From positions 35,775,200 to 35,839,199 of the forward strand of contig CM037843.1 of the NCBI GenBank assembly GCA_021234535.1: a DNA stretch of 64,000 nt. The letters run 5' to 3'. Under the pieces are notes generated by a model that saw only the letters and a program-made list of their open reading frames with translations, was not told the origin of the DNA and did not search any database. The first letter of the stretch is position 1. Every line of letters begins with the position of its first letter. Shown piece by piece: positions 1 through 13,170 of this stretch. The translations under genes were made by a program, and so were the position numbers. The stretch comes from Stichopus chloronotus. Lineage: Eukaryota > Echinodermata > Holothuroidea > Aspidochirotida > Stichopodidae.

Positions 1-1639
1 GCCCACTGCTGAAAAAAGTTGTCCGACTATTCCCTGTCATTTTTCAAAAGAAAAAAAGATACGTAGCGGGAAGATAATAGACCGAAGTACAGTATACACT
101 GGTACATACAGTAAGTGTGGTGCGGTACTGCAGTAAAAGGGGACAATCATCTGGCTTTGCAGTGGCTGCATATTGGGTTCATTGCGCTTTTTTTTTTTCG
201 TTTGATGCAATCCAAATTCGAAGTAGAAGCAGATATATAGACAAGGATTTACCAGAGATATTCATGCAAGTAGAAACAGAACTGAGTAGCTGTGGTCCCT
301 GTGGGGCTGAATGCTCTATTTGCCTCTTAAACAAGGATAGCCTACATGCCACACTTTTAACAAAATCAGGCGATTGAATTCTTCAGGATTTGGTTGTAAT
401 TACTTAGAGATTTCTTATCAAATAGACCTAAATAATTATTGAGTAGAGTACTGTATATTTTAGTCATGCTATCAAATTTATGTCTTTTTCTTTTAAAAAA
501 AATGGAACTGTAATTGATTGGATTAATTAACAATTTTTCAACAATTAGTTGATTTAATGTCAAAGTGAACAGCTGCTATGAGCTGTTAATGAAAGGGGGG
601 CAGCAGACTATCAAGTAGCCACTGTAGAATGTATCTTATCAAATCTGTAAGTGCGGTACGCAACCCTCGCAATCTGACAATTTAATGGAATTAACTTTTT
701 ACAGATTTTTTTCGTTTACGGACACTACATGCTTTGGGGTCTTACTGTATTTCTTGTATTTCTTATATGGAGCCAACTTAAGTGTGAGACTTCGTAGAAC
801 TATGTTTAGGACTGCTCTTAATGTTTAAATTGGAACCTGGCAATTCTGAGAAACTTTCTTACATAGCTCTGGATTGGTTGAAGTATTTTTTCTTTTCTGA
901 AGGCGGACATGAGTTTTAACAGGGATTTTGTTTAAGGCTAGGGGAAAATGATATAAAGGCACTGAAGTACAGAGTTGATCATAAAATCCTCAGCCTTTTG
1001 TCTGACCTCCTCTATCACTCACATTGGCTTTTGTAAGGTGTTTGTGAAATAAGTCAAAAGTTTTCATTGTTTTTGCTGCACAGGCCAACATGCATCAGTG
1101 TTGGTTTCGTTAATATGATCATTCACTCATTTGCAGTAAATCATGAGAATCATGCCCCAGACGTAAGCATTTTTAAGTTCGTTTCTAGCAATTTCACAGA
1201 TTACCAGTAAATATCATTTGGCAGCTCACACAAAACAACAAAAACGAGTAAGACAAAAACTACGGTCACAGATTTCCCACTATCATTGAAATAACCAAAT
1301 TTGGAGGAAGTTTCTAAAATAAGATATATCTTCATATAGAAAAACAAACCTATTGATAAGTAGGCATTTGTTAGACTTTCATAATCTTTGTGGAATTCAC
1401 ATCTCTTGTTTGGAGGAAGACTGCCTGGAATAGTAAGGTCTTTTTCAGATTCTAACACCTTTATTAAAAATGACAGAGTTCTAGCTCTCTTAAATTTGAA
1501 ACTGGGATATTCAAGTCAAAATGCAGTACTTTATTGAGCTTCAAATATCTATAGGCAATTGCAACTCCTTAAAGATAAGAACTAGAATCAATGAGAAAAG
1601 AGCATGAGATAATAACAACTTGCTAAACTAGAAGCACTT
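1..1639. other. No recognisable gene
   Basis: AT-rich sequence with only short frames (117-377 and 1201-1458 are the longest) that lack domains, codon bias or splice context. I see nothing else in it. Confidence 0.5.
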
Positions 1640-2606
1640 GTGCTCAAAAGCACCTTGGCAGAGATGGCACCTTGAGTTTGCATTGGAGACTATGGAGAAA
1701 TTGTTCCAATTTCTCAGGTCAGAGAGCAATGAAACCCATGATCTCAGAGGATGTCTTCAGAGGGCGTGTCCACCATAGTTTCAACCAAGATATTAGTGTT
1801 CTGGGAAGAAAGTGATTGAACAGGAACATATGGAACTATGAGGTTAACCAGATGTATGTAGTGGTGCTTGCCAATGAAGGGCGTTCCAAGTGAGGAGAAG
1901 CACTTCATATAAAGTAATCCTTTATCTGCAGGTAGCCAGTGTAGGTGGTAGAGAGATGGTGTGATGTGATCTCATCTTCTCATATTCAACACTAGTCTGG
2001 CAGCACAGTCATGGACAGCATGCAGCTTGGGCAAGAGGTGCATGTGTAGGAAGACTAGCTAGGATGGCCTTCCCACAGCCAAGAAGTAGCAAATGCATGA
2101 ATGAGTGCTTTGGTGGTTCTTTAATCTAGTGACCCTCTGATGTTTTTGCTGTTGCGAAGTCGCCCTCGTAGGTCAGCCATATAGTCAAATGCGGCCATCA
2201 CATGTGTGTCATCAGCATACAGTACATCTGGTCTTCAAGTCCGTGCTTTCTGCAGATAGCTGCAGTGGGGGCCGATTATATCTTGAACAACTTGTGACCC
2301 AGAACGGACCCTTGATTCGCACCATATGACTACTGTATGGTTGACTTGGAGGATGTTCTGTCAAGAATAACATGTTGACTTCTGTCTGTGAGGTACTTGT
2401 AGGAGTTGAACCATTTGAGAGGATAGTCAGTCACACAAAGCTCCTTGTTTAAACGTCACGGAAGCATGTAATGGTGGATGGTGTCGTATGCCGATGACTG
2501 ATCGAAGAGCACCAGGTAGACACCAATGCGGTCATGTATCATTCTTAGAATGAATCCATTACCCAAGTTAATATCGATCCCGTGGTTCACTCTATGTGCT
2601 GATTGA
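1640..2606 (-). pseudogene. LINE reverse transcriptase remnant (CR1/L2/Jockey-like)
   Basis: Read on the minus strand, frames broken by stops and shifts give reverse-transcriptase blocks in the right order: SQSAHRVNHG, VLFDQSSAYDTIHH (catalytic-Asp block), WFNSYKYLTDRSQHVIL, GANQGSVLGHKLF, then the catalytic box YADDTH (2208-2219, in another frame), and downstream ITPSLYHLHWLP (about 1928-1962). The last is typical of CR1, L2, Jockey and Rex elements past the polymerase. A C-terminal tail resembling the FK-x-x-LK region ends near 1640. Several frameshifts and stops make it inactive. The endonuclease half is absent. Confidence 0.85.
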
Positions 2607-5600
2607 GATAAAAGAATTTATGTTACTTTGACAACAAATTGAAATTAAGTGTGGATGAAACAGGAAAAGGTAAAGAGGCATGGCTACCATAAATTGAGCA
2701 TGATGCAGTGAAACATAAAACAATGAGAGGTAAAACGTAAAAATATGTGTTGATAATTAAAGACGGAGCACATGTCAAATCTAACAGCAATAGAGATATA
2801 TATCTGTGTAACTATGTGGAAAAAGTAAAACCAGACACAAATAGAAAAAACTTGTGTTGTATGAAAATAACTTGTAACAAAGAGCATGTTTAGAGATCAT
2901 GAGGATCATTGAAACTGTACAGAAACTTTGTACAGCTTCAACATCATGTAGCAACTTGCATGTACATACAGCAGTATGGTGTGCTACAGTACATTCTCTT
3001 TCCTTCAGAAGGAGCTCTCACAAGATAATTGTTACCTCAACAGCAAGTGTGAATTTTTGGAATCAGTTTCTGTCAACTGCACATTATTTTACCCAGATAG
3101 GCCATCATGATGGTCACAATGAGGAATAGTTTACTCCCTAAACTTGTCATTTCTAGTCACTGCTGTACTGTCCAACTGTCTAGGTTGCAAGGTTTTCTCA
3201 TTAATGGGATGGTGTATTTGGATAAACAGAGAGCAAACATACAGAATGTTGAACATATACAAGAGGGAACAGCTGTATCAATACTGTAGTGGTTGTTTGT
3301 TTTAACATATTTAAAGGAGATTCATGTTACATTGTGATAAATCATGTCAGTCAGTTTAACTTTACTTAAAGATCTCTTGTATTTTAATTCATTGTCCTTT
3401 AAATGTTTGTACAAGCCACTGTATCACTGTGAGCGAGCAGTCTAAATGGATTTGTGAAGGAACTTTCAGGAATCAAGTAATTCTAATATTCTTTTTCAGT
3501 CATTGTAAGTTAGCCCACAATCACACCATGGTTTTGATTTTTTCTCAAAGCGGTATAACTTTGTTGGAAACTTTGAAACTTTGAAGTTCAAAATCAGATC
3601 AAAACACTATTTAATGAGGTTAGACTCCATTGTCTGTTGGTAAAGCACATTCACTGTGGGCATGCAAGGATGGCCACAATCTTTGCTTACCCTGCAGTGT
3701 GGTAAACATAGCTAGACAAACATTCTCTTCCTTTCTATGTTTACTTTCAGCTCATACTGTACTTCATGAACAAACTGTACTTGGAAACATTTCAGGAGAG
3801 AATTGTTGTCACTGTAATTGTACAGCACCCAAACATAACAGCAATCTGATGGAGGGTTTCATCCAAGTACCACATTGATTTCATAAGAATCTTCCACCTG
3901 TAACGTTGGATCATATGTTTGTAAAGAAAGCTGAGAAAGATTGAAAGATCATTTTGTACCAACCAAAATCTGCCCGAAACCTACATACAGTGGGCCATTT
4001 GATTGCAAATGGCATCATCGACAACAGTAAACCATGTCCAGTACAGACTGAAATATACTTGGACTGTGAAAGACTGTACTACTGTACTATGCAGATGAGA
4101 GATCTAATTTAAGGTCTCTTTTCAGGTGAATGATATTCGGCAGAACTTTGCGATAACTTTTCTTTGTCTTTAGTTTGATATAAATCAAACAATGTCTTTG
4201 AATTTTGTAAATTCTCATATTGGACTTAGTTAAATTTACCCAAAGTTTTAACGGAGCATGTACTGTACATCTTATCAATTTCTTGTATTCTCGTCAAGTA
4301 CATCTTACATCACTTTTTGCTCTTTCTTTCTCCAATTCGAATAGAAGCATACCTATTTAACAGATTTGTGGTAAAAAATGGTCTGCCAAGGACAGTTTTG
4401 TTAGATAGCGCCTCAGTAGCGAGTAAAACATGTTAATATTTCGATTTTCTTATGTTGTGGCCCGCAAGATAATATTCATGAGTGTGTCTTTTATGCCTCA
4501 TGGATTACAGTTTGGTCGAAGGTTATCAACGTTTACGTGGACTCTGCAGGTAAACATTGATGGCCTTCAACCAACAACATTCCTGCTGCAAAGTTAAGGC
4601 TATCTATACAACTGAGTGGCTCTTTCCCAAGGAAATTGTGAAAGATATTTGGCAAACTTTTGACGTAGTATTCTTCCACATTTCGTCAGAATGACCTTTT
4701 TAGCAACACTAGTGGTAACGTTAGCCATTTATATTGTGGGTCATACTGTGGCTGTGCCACTATATAAACTGTATCAAATAATGGTAACGATTCAACATGT
4801 AGTGTGTCAAGGTTATCCATATGTTAAGCACATTGTACATGCTATGCTTACAGTAAGTATTAATTATGTGAATGTTATGTGGCACAGGACAGTTCAGCCT
4901 CCTACTTTCTCTTCTAACAATGTTAATGTCAACAGTAGAAAAAAGTGATGACAAAAATGTTCTAATCAAATACTTAAGTTCATCTCCGGGAGGCCAAGTG
5001 ATGTTGTTTCTAAAGTTTGGTAAGTGCACATCCTGTTGACTCTCTGTTCATGTAAATTGTTGAAAAGATACTGTACCAACTGGTGTGTTCCTAATCAGGA
5101 ACTTGAACAGGCCTGGAGTGATTTCTGAACTGGTTCATTTGAAGTCAGGCAGATAATGAACGGAAATGGAATGGTTTGTTCAGTATCAATTCAGTTCTGG
5201 ATCACTATGTGTGTAACATTGTCGACAATTAAATTTCGGATGGGATAGATACTATTTAAACATACTGAACTCAATTGCTTTTAAAATGCAAGCAGTCTGT
5301 TGCTTGTGTTATTGTCATTTTGAAAATAAATGCATGTACAATAGTGCTATAATTATGGTTGCATTTTGCTTCTAGATGTACAATTTCAAGGGAATGTTCC
5401 CCTCCCCATTGTGTGCATGTGGAATTCTGAGTATTAATATAGCATGTGTAATTAACGCTCTTAAGATTTCAACAGTTCATCTCCCTGGTTACATACAAAC
5501 TAACTTTCACGTGTGTACGCAAAGGTGAATCTTGGAATTGAGAGTCATTTGGCTGTTCCTTGCTGCTCATTAAAGCTGCCATATTGGTTCCAATTGTATT

Positions 5601-6459
5601 TATGCCATAGTAAAAAAGTTTTTGGTGATTTTGAAATCCAGAAGTATTGAGCTATGCTAAGTACTGCCTTTCTCTTCTTTTTTTTCTCCGATGTGAGATA
5701 ATGTAAACATTGTCACCCCCTGCAACTTGAGCAAAGTACATGGTTTAGCTTGAAGAAACTATACTATAAATGTGTGTGACGTGCAGCAAGCTTTCAGCAA
5801 GAGAACAGCTGCTGCTACCGAAAACTGCATGTAGATATGATACATTTTCAGTACTTTTTTTGTATTGAATGGCTACATTTGATCCCAACATAGCATATTG
5901 TACCTACCTGCTCATCCTTTTGATAAATTGACTAGTCTGGCAATGTAGGAGCAACAGGTTGTTCAAAAGTCTGCACATGTACAGTATGTCATTGCTGATA
6001 CTCGTACTTTATGTACTATAGCGAGATTGTGCTGTTGGTTAGTCGTATATTTGTGCAAGTTGTATCTTTGCCAAGTTCCATGTACTGTAAGAGCTGCAAA
6101 TTGCACACTGCAGATTCCAGAATCTAGTTTGAAGGTGCACAGTGGGTATTGCTACTTTTGTTAAATTTGTCTTTGCAGTGTAGTTTACTTTTGCTCATGA
6201 TTTAATCATCAGGAGATAGAACATCATCCAATGTCATTCAATCAATTTTTAAGTTTCACAGTTGGAAGCCCCCTTTGAAAAATCTTTGTTTCTGTGTGAT
6301 GTCATATTAGGAGCAGATTCATGAATGAGCAATCCCTCCACAACAATTGAAATGCGTTTGCTTGCACTTACTCACATTGAGTTGTTTGAAACTTGCACGC
6401 AATGTTTCTTAGGTACAGTAATTGGCCATTTGAGGTATTCAGGATTTTTTGGTGTAAGG
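2607..6459. other. No recognisable gene
   Basis: AT-rich, many TACTGTA/TACAGTA words, frames of at most about 90 codons with no recognisable protein. No clear repeat structure. Confidence 0.5.
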
Positions 6460-7560
6460 TCCTATGATGGCCCTGTGGCCACTTTATGAAATTGTACAAA
6501 ATGGTCATTTTCCAACAGATTTGCCCAATCTTATTGGTTTGTCATGCTGATGCATTGTTAGTGGTACCTTCAAGGTGCTCATGAATTTTTACTCAAGGTC
6601 ATAGGCCCGTGGCCCATTTGATGAAATCCTGCAAAAAGTTGCTCTCCTACACATTCTCTTGAACCATGTTGATGATTTGACATAATTAGGCTCTGCTAGT
6701 GACTCCTTTAGGGTGTTTAGAAATACTGTGCCCAAAGTCCTAGATGGGCCTTAGGGCCCATCTTCGGCCTTAGACCCAACATTTATTTACATGCTTAAGG
6801 TGCCACTAACAAGGTATCAATCACAAAACCATTGATATATTATTGTACACACATATGACAATCTGTAGGAGGGGAAGCATTTTGCAGAATTTTGTAAAAT
6901 GGGTCAGAGAGTCCACACTGAACCATGGACCAAAACTTCTGGTAGTGCAGATTACTAACAAAGAATCTTATGAAAAACAGTTAAGATGACTGTCTATATC
7001 AAGCTGTCAACTCTGTTTAACATTACTTAAAATAGAGGTCAGTGTTGTGCATTATTTCAAAGGTGGACCCTAGGGCCATCTTGAGATTTGGGCCTAAACT
7101 TTCTGAAAACTGTAAAGGTGCCACCTGAGTATCATTATGAGAAAACATCAACATTGTAAAAGAGAATCTGTAGGAATAGAAGCATCCTACAGAATTTCAT
7201 AAAATAGGGCCCATATGAGACCGTGAGAGAAATATTCAGGAACACATTGCAGGTACCACTAACAACTTATATTTATGACAAACCACAAAGATTGTGCTTG
7301 GCAATCTGAAGTAGGAGGAAAAGCATTTTGCAGAATTTTGTAAAATGGGCCATTGGGTCTACATGGGACCTTGGACCAAAACTTCCTAGTCACCACAAAT
7401 GGCCCAGACCCCCAAAAAGATTATGAAGTAGGAGGAAAAGCATTTTGAAGAATTTTGTAAAATGGACCATTGGGTCCACATGGGACCTTGGACCAAAACT
7501 TCCTTGACATCCCAAATGGCCCAGACCCCAAAAAGATTATGTGTAAGTTTGAAGCAAATC
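6460..7560. repeat. Old repeat region built on GGGCCC/TTTTGTAAAATGG motifs
   Basis: Two nearly identical tandem units of ~117 bp lie at about 7307-7423 and 7424-7540 (GAAGTAGGAGGAAAAGCATT, CATGGGACCTTGGACCAAAA, GGCCCAGACC). More diverged relatives start near 6863 and 7165. Inverted relatives (GGCCCGTGGCCCATTTGATG) occur around 6465-6620 and 6740. No coding frame is visible. Confidence 0.75.
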
Positions 7561-7687
7561 TATCAAGGCATTTGCACGTAGAAGCATTTTGAATTATTGT
7601 GGATCGATATTGTGTGCATGAATGGGTTCATAGTATGACGTCATAGCTGCCTTGCAGATAAAAAAAAGTTTTTCAAAAAGGAGATAC

Positions 7688-7960
7688 CAACTGTGAAAAC
7701 TGTCAAACTTAAAAATTTGATTGCATGCCATTGGAAGACATCCCAAAGACACCAAAGGCAATTTTAGATATCAATTTGTCCAAATACAGTATTTGTAAAA
7801 ACCAGTTTCCATTGAGTTTTAGTCTACCTGTACATATCATGGCCTCTTTAAGGAATGCATGTTTCATTTGAAGAAAAAATTCAATTTTGCCCTTTTTTCC
7901 TTTTGAGTTAATGATTTGAAATGTTCCACACATCTAGTGAACAACACCTTTTCTATTAGC
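7688..7960 (+). repeat. Dispersed repeat I, copy 1
   Basis: Matches 17603-17830: ACCAACTGTGAAA, ACACCAAAGGCAATTTTAG, TTGTCCAAATA, AAAAACCAGT and ATCATGGCCTCTTTAAGGAA occur in order with similar spacing. Confidence 0.72.
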
Positions 7961-8299
7961 TGAATGTTTGTTCCTTCCTGTTATTCAAGGATCCTGTTAT
8001 CTTCAGTTTGTTTACACTGTGACAGATAAGTAATACATGCTGGACCCAGTGTTCGCTAATGTGTATGTACAGTAAAGCCTGCGGTCAAGTTTAGTTTTTG
8101 GCATGAAAAGCAGGAAAGACATACTGCTCTGGCAATACTGTAAAGCTTGGTGTTCATTGAAGCCAGATAATGACCATTTCTTCCAACTATAAATATGCTG
8201 AAGTCTGCTGAGGTTGTCAGCTTTATGTTATGTACTGTGAAGTAGGTATTCCACCATTGATGGTACTGTAGTGTTGGATGATATATCAAAAATTATTAT

Positions 8300-8780
8300 T
8301 GTGACAATTTTTTCTTGAGGCAATACAATGTCAAGATTTGCAAAATGACAATAATTATAGTGTGAAGTTTATTAGTGATAATATTATATACAGTGACAGT
8401 GTTATAAGTGTGAAAAATTGTGAAAGGAATGATTAGTTTTATCCCAGAAACTGCAGAAATTTCACAAAATTCAGTATTGAGAACAGTGTTCTGACAAATA
8501 CCTGTGTGTGCATCAAAACATCTTGAACACTGCATAATCTCCAGTTCCATGACCACTGACTACTGTATTGTACTAGTCGTGAAAACACCAGGAGAGTAAA
8601 ACTGGTGAGTTACTCAAGTAGGCCTAGTGTCACACCACAACCTTCAACAAACTGATCGCGACCACTGACCATGGATCTAGGCATTTCAAGCTGCCATTTT
8701 CTTGTACACAAAACAATGAAACCTGTATAATTTAAACGTTTCTTCAAATATTCTGATATCCCATATTTACCACAAGACGT
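8300..8780 (+). repeat. Dispersed repeat H, copy 1
   Basis: Ordered matches to 23150-23520: CAATGTCAAGATTTGCAAAA, AAATTTCACAAAATTC, CCTGTGTGTGCATCAAAACA, GACCACTGACTACTG and a TTCAAATATTCTGATATC block. Confidence 0.65.
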
Positions 8781-9948
8781 ATGTTCACTTTGGTAGGACT
8801 TTGTATCAAACATCCTCAGCATGCTTCTTTGCAAAAAAAAAAAAAAGATGTTACTGGTTTAGGTGTGAAGAAAATGGGTATAACAAGTCTTTTGTGCAAA
8901 AACGTGTCAGAAACCCAGAAAGTATTTGCAAGTCTCCATCATTTTGCACATGGTGCTCGCATAAATTAGGGATTGCCGATCCTTTATTTTGATTGGTGGA
9001 CCCAGGGCAGAAGTGTTTTTAAGCTCGTCCTTTGATTTGTTGTGGTTGAAGTATATACTGTAATAGTATTACATAGTGGTATTGAGGTGTTGGACTCAAT
9101 TGCGTGTATTCTCAACTTCAGTATAAAGTGTACTTTAGCACTACAGAAGAAGAACTTCGAATGCCAGGTGTGCATCGCAAGTGGAGATAACAAAAGTGAT
9201 ATTGGCATGAGACTTCTTGCTGCTGGTGGATGCATGCCTGTATATATGCAGGTGTTCAGATATTAATATTACATACTATTACATATTACATAATGTTACC
9301 TAACATTGCATTGATGTTGAAAACAAGTTGCATAACATTGCAAAGTGTTTCCGTGCTTGGAATTTGCTACTCAGCCTCACACAGCCCAGGGTGTTGGTAG
9401 TATTGTGCACCCGAAATCTATTTATTCCCAAATCATCTGAATGGTGCGATTATGCTATAAATTTTTGGACATGAAATTCAGAGTTTTTACTTTTGTGTAG
9501 CATAATCATATTATACTAATTTCATTGCTTGTAGAAGAATTTGAGTGACTGTTGGGTCTCTGTGATAATCGTACTGTAACCTCTGACTTCATGATGGTGT
9601 GTCTGTATGTTGTGCACCATATTCTTAACACAAGTTCTTGTAAAGGGAAGCTCGGACAAGTCTCATATTTGCAATGTATTTGTATCTCGTTGAATATGTA
9701 ACAAGCCTTTTGCTACTTAAATGGAGGTCTATTGGTGAAATTGTGGGAAAGCTCTAATAAGTGGCAGCAATACTGATTTTGAAGTGTAAGATAGTAGTTA
9801 AAGCAGGATGTGCTGTTTGAAGGAAAACAATTACCGTAGCCTGTCAGTGTTAATCTTCCATCATTCTTCTCCAATTGATACCAACATGGAAAATAAAATT
9901 TATGCCACAAATTTCCTTCAGGAAAAATGTGATTAAGTAGATAGTTTT

Positions 9949-10222
9949 ATTCTCAGCACGTACTCCTTCACCTCACATAACCTACAGTATGCATTACTGA
10001 GAGATGGGACCGGGCACCAGAGCTTGGGTTATCAACTGAGGAGGCAAAACTAAGTTTTGGAAGCCGGATCTCCCTCAGGGAGAACAAGTGGGTCTGAATC
10101 TTATCCAGGAAGTGCAGGTCTGGGAATGGCCGCGCTCCGTCCAGGTCGTAGTGCGTTAATCCCAACTTGAGGTTAGATTCATGAAAAAATGAATTTATCA
10201 AAACCACAATGCATTTGTGCAT
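9949..10222. mobile_element. Family A-like end attached to an unknown internal segment (copy 6)
   Basis: The left end (CAGCACGTACTCCTTCACC, then CATAACCTAC and ATGCATTAC) matches the other copies, but from about 9998 the sequence is different and comparatively G+C rich. On the minus strand an 84-codon frame (9968-10222) contains HYDLDGARPFPDLHF. I cannot assign it; internal coding sequence of a related element is one possibility. Confidence 0.55.
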
Positions 10223-12679
10223 TCTGGTTGGAATTTTGCATAACGAGGAGCAACACAGATTGACCTGTTAGTATCTAATTACATTTTCCGTCAGTCTACA
10301 TTCCCTAGAAAAGGCCTCGACAGCTGATAAACTGTTCTGTTCATTTTGTGTTAGAACTTACAGAACATTTATCTTCACAAATTGTAAGCTGGTGCCCTGA
10401 ATGGAACTGGGTGCTTGATAAAAGCAGCCTCTAAGTGGACCCACTCTGTGATTCATTACTTTCCATGGCTCTTTGGCATGACCCTATTTAATGGGAATAT
10501 TACCACAGAGGGGTAAATTATGTTTATAACGGTGGTCTGTTTATCACTTGCATGACAGTGAGAGTGTATGCAGCCTCATGATGCAAAGCAGTTGTAACAT
10601 ATAGGCAGGCCTAGCTCTCTGGATCTGCCATCAGACCCCTATTCTGTAGTAATTTGCATCTTTCTTCACCTGTCTCCCCACCACAATCAGAGTCCACACT
10701 ACCATGTGCCTGCAGTCTCCCTTTGGTGGCTTTGAATGACATTTGCCATGTATCTCATTATGTTTTGTCTTGTTTAATTTAAGGTGTTTCTGTTTTAAGT
10801 TGGAGTTATTGTCTTTGCCTCCAGCATTATCATAATTCATAATCCTTTGTCATGTAGTGGAGGCTTTTTCAATAATTTGTACATCGGCTTTGAATCACTT
10901 CATTGTGACCTCTTCTGATACTTATAAGAAGCAGTACAGTACAGCAATTGCAAACTGTGTTGTTTGCTTTCCATACTGGATGCTGCTAATGACTCTTCCA
11001 CACTACAAAATGTACTCCAAAGGTTAGGTCGTGTTTAGTGTAGATCTAAGTACGTACCTACTACCTACAGAGTCACAGGACATACGCATTTCATAAGAGT
11101 TGTAGTATTACACACGGTGTCTCTGAAATTAAATTCTTCACCTTAAGTTGAACTGTGCAATTGAAAAGCACAGAATGGCCTTGTTTTCCTTTTACAGTAG
11201 TACAGTACTGTAGTGTTTGAAATTGCATAATGGTGACATAGCATGGCACCTAGTAGCGACTAGGTTGGAAACATGCCTGTGCATTTTCTGTGGATTCAGA
11301 ATAATTTAGATGTTATCCCAGGTTAGCTCTCCTCCTCAATGACTATAACCAAGAAAACATGATTACAAAAGGGAAATAGATGATATTACTCCTGTAATAT
11401 GGTGCATGAAATTTAATCCTCAGAAGTCCATTAAAGTGTTTTTTGTAACAAAGAAACAAGGTCAGAACGCTCCCTGCAGTGTCACCTAGTTGTCAGTGAC
11501 TGTGTTTTTATTGTCTCTTTGCTGTAAAAGCATCACGCATCTGTGAAGAGTCCCTCCTGATCCTCAGAATATATTTTGCCACTATAAATCAGTTTCTTAT
11601 CAGAATTTATGACAGTCATGGCCATGTCTCTCCTTCCTTGGGTAGATGAAGATGACTTGTCATTTCGTTTTCCTCGTAGTTTTTAATTTGGTCTTTCTGC
11701 AGGTCCTCATCCTGTTGGATAATAAAATTGGGTGATGTTGAGCCTATTTCTTCTGTCACATGTGATAATCAAACTTTTTTTCCTCCGATCCTGCTCAGAT
11801 GATCACAAGAGTAGTGAGCGTCTCTGATCTAGATGTTTATATACGCTTTTTAATAAAATCCTTGATTTTGAGCACTTCACCAGAAAAGAAAAGCCACTGG
11901 TGATTTATTCCACCAAATATCAAGCGCGATGATGACGATGACGACAGTACCTAATTGAAACTTTTCTTCTCTTCATATTGTGCCGTTGTCCTCACAGGTA
12001 ATCAAGGCATATTGAAGTCACAGGCTTGCAATTGGATATCGGACATCCCCAGTGGCATTGTTCAGATGAATGGAGGTATGTTTTCTTCAAAAATAATTAG
12101 CATTGGATAAAATATCTGTGAAGGGACTTACCCACTCAGCAGGCAAATAAGAAAGAATATGTGTTCAACATCAAACATGAAGGATTTTTTTTTTTTTTTT
12201 TACAGTCTGCGCTCAAAATGTAACCATTTTGCTTGTACGAGATTCTTGATTCATGCCTGTTAAATCATTATAATGCAGTACACTAAAGAGGAATGTAGGA
12301 GGGAAGGAAAACACACACCAACGATGTTGAAAGTCTTTTAAGAGATTTGAGAAGAATTCCCTGTAATGTCCATGTACCATTTAGTGTGTAAATGTCTGGG
12401 TACCATTTGTATGCAAACTAGTATATGTGACATCACCGCACATGAGCAAGACACAACTTTACAGATTACCATTGGAATTAGACTTTGAAAATTACAGATA
12501 TCCGACTAATGTTCAGTGCCCTCTGCTCATTCCTACACGTAGTATACATGGAGGAGTGCTTTTGCGGATGAGCTATTAAGTAAAAAAAAAAATGACAGTT
12601 GAATGTAAGCCCACCTAACACCCTTGTGGTATTCAACCAAAACTAGATTTGTTACTAATTCTCTTATAGGTGTACCTCA
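10223..12679. other. No firm feature; one weak exon candidate
   Basis: Mostly unremarkable. The interval 11998-12075 is an open stretch between a good acceptor and donor and is discussed as a finding. A GATGATGACGATGACGACAG run lies near 11930. Confidence 0.4.
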
Positions 12680-13170
12680 TGGCATACAAATGACATGGAT
12701 CAAGATTGACACGGATCCGATTAGAGGGTGAAAAGGGGTTCTCAAATGTGGGTGTGTGTGTACAAAAAAGTGTGTCACAATCTCTTCTTAGATCAACTTC
12801 AACATTGGTTGGTGTAGATGCCCAGGTATGGTGTGCAATATTTGCCTGACTGATGATGTCATGTGTGAACGGATCAAAGGTCATGAGAACAAAAAACACA
12901 TTCTAGCACTATCACTCAGTGTGTTTATATTTTAGACTTCGTAAACTACCATTTTTGTGAAGTAGATGATACAAAGTTTTTTTTTGGAAAATATTTGTGA
13001 TGTCAAAGGTCAGGAGATCAAAGGCTGAAATGCTCTGAAAAAGTGTGTCATGATCTTCTCCTAGACTGTAAGTTGATGAACTTCACACTTGGTAGGTAGG
13101 TGTGCCATTATGAGATGTAGTGTCTGCCTGACCAATGATGTCACAGGTCAAGTTCAAAGGTCACAGTTGT
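12680..13170 (+). repeat. Degenerate AGGTCA-type repeat, two units
   Basis: Two related blocks about 270 bp apart share GATCAACTTCAACATTGGT versus GATGAACTTCACACTTGGT, then TTTGCCTGACTGATGATGTC versus CTGCCTGACCAATGATGTC, then a CAAAGGTCA word. The second block has AGGTCA, AGTTCA and AGGTCA in close succession (13146-13164). Confidence 0.6.
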
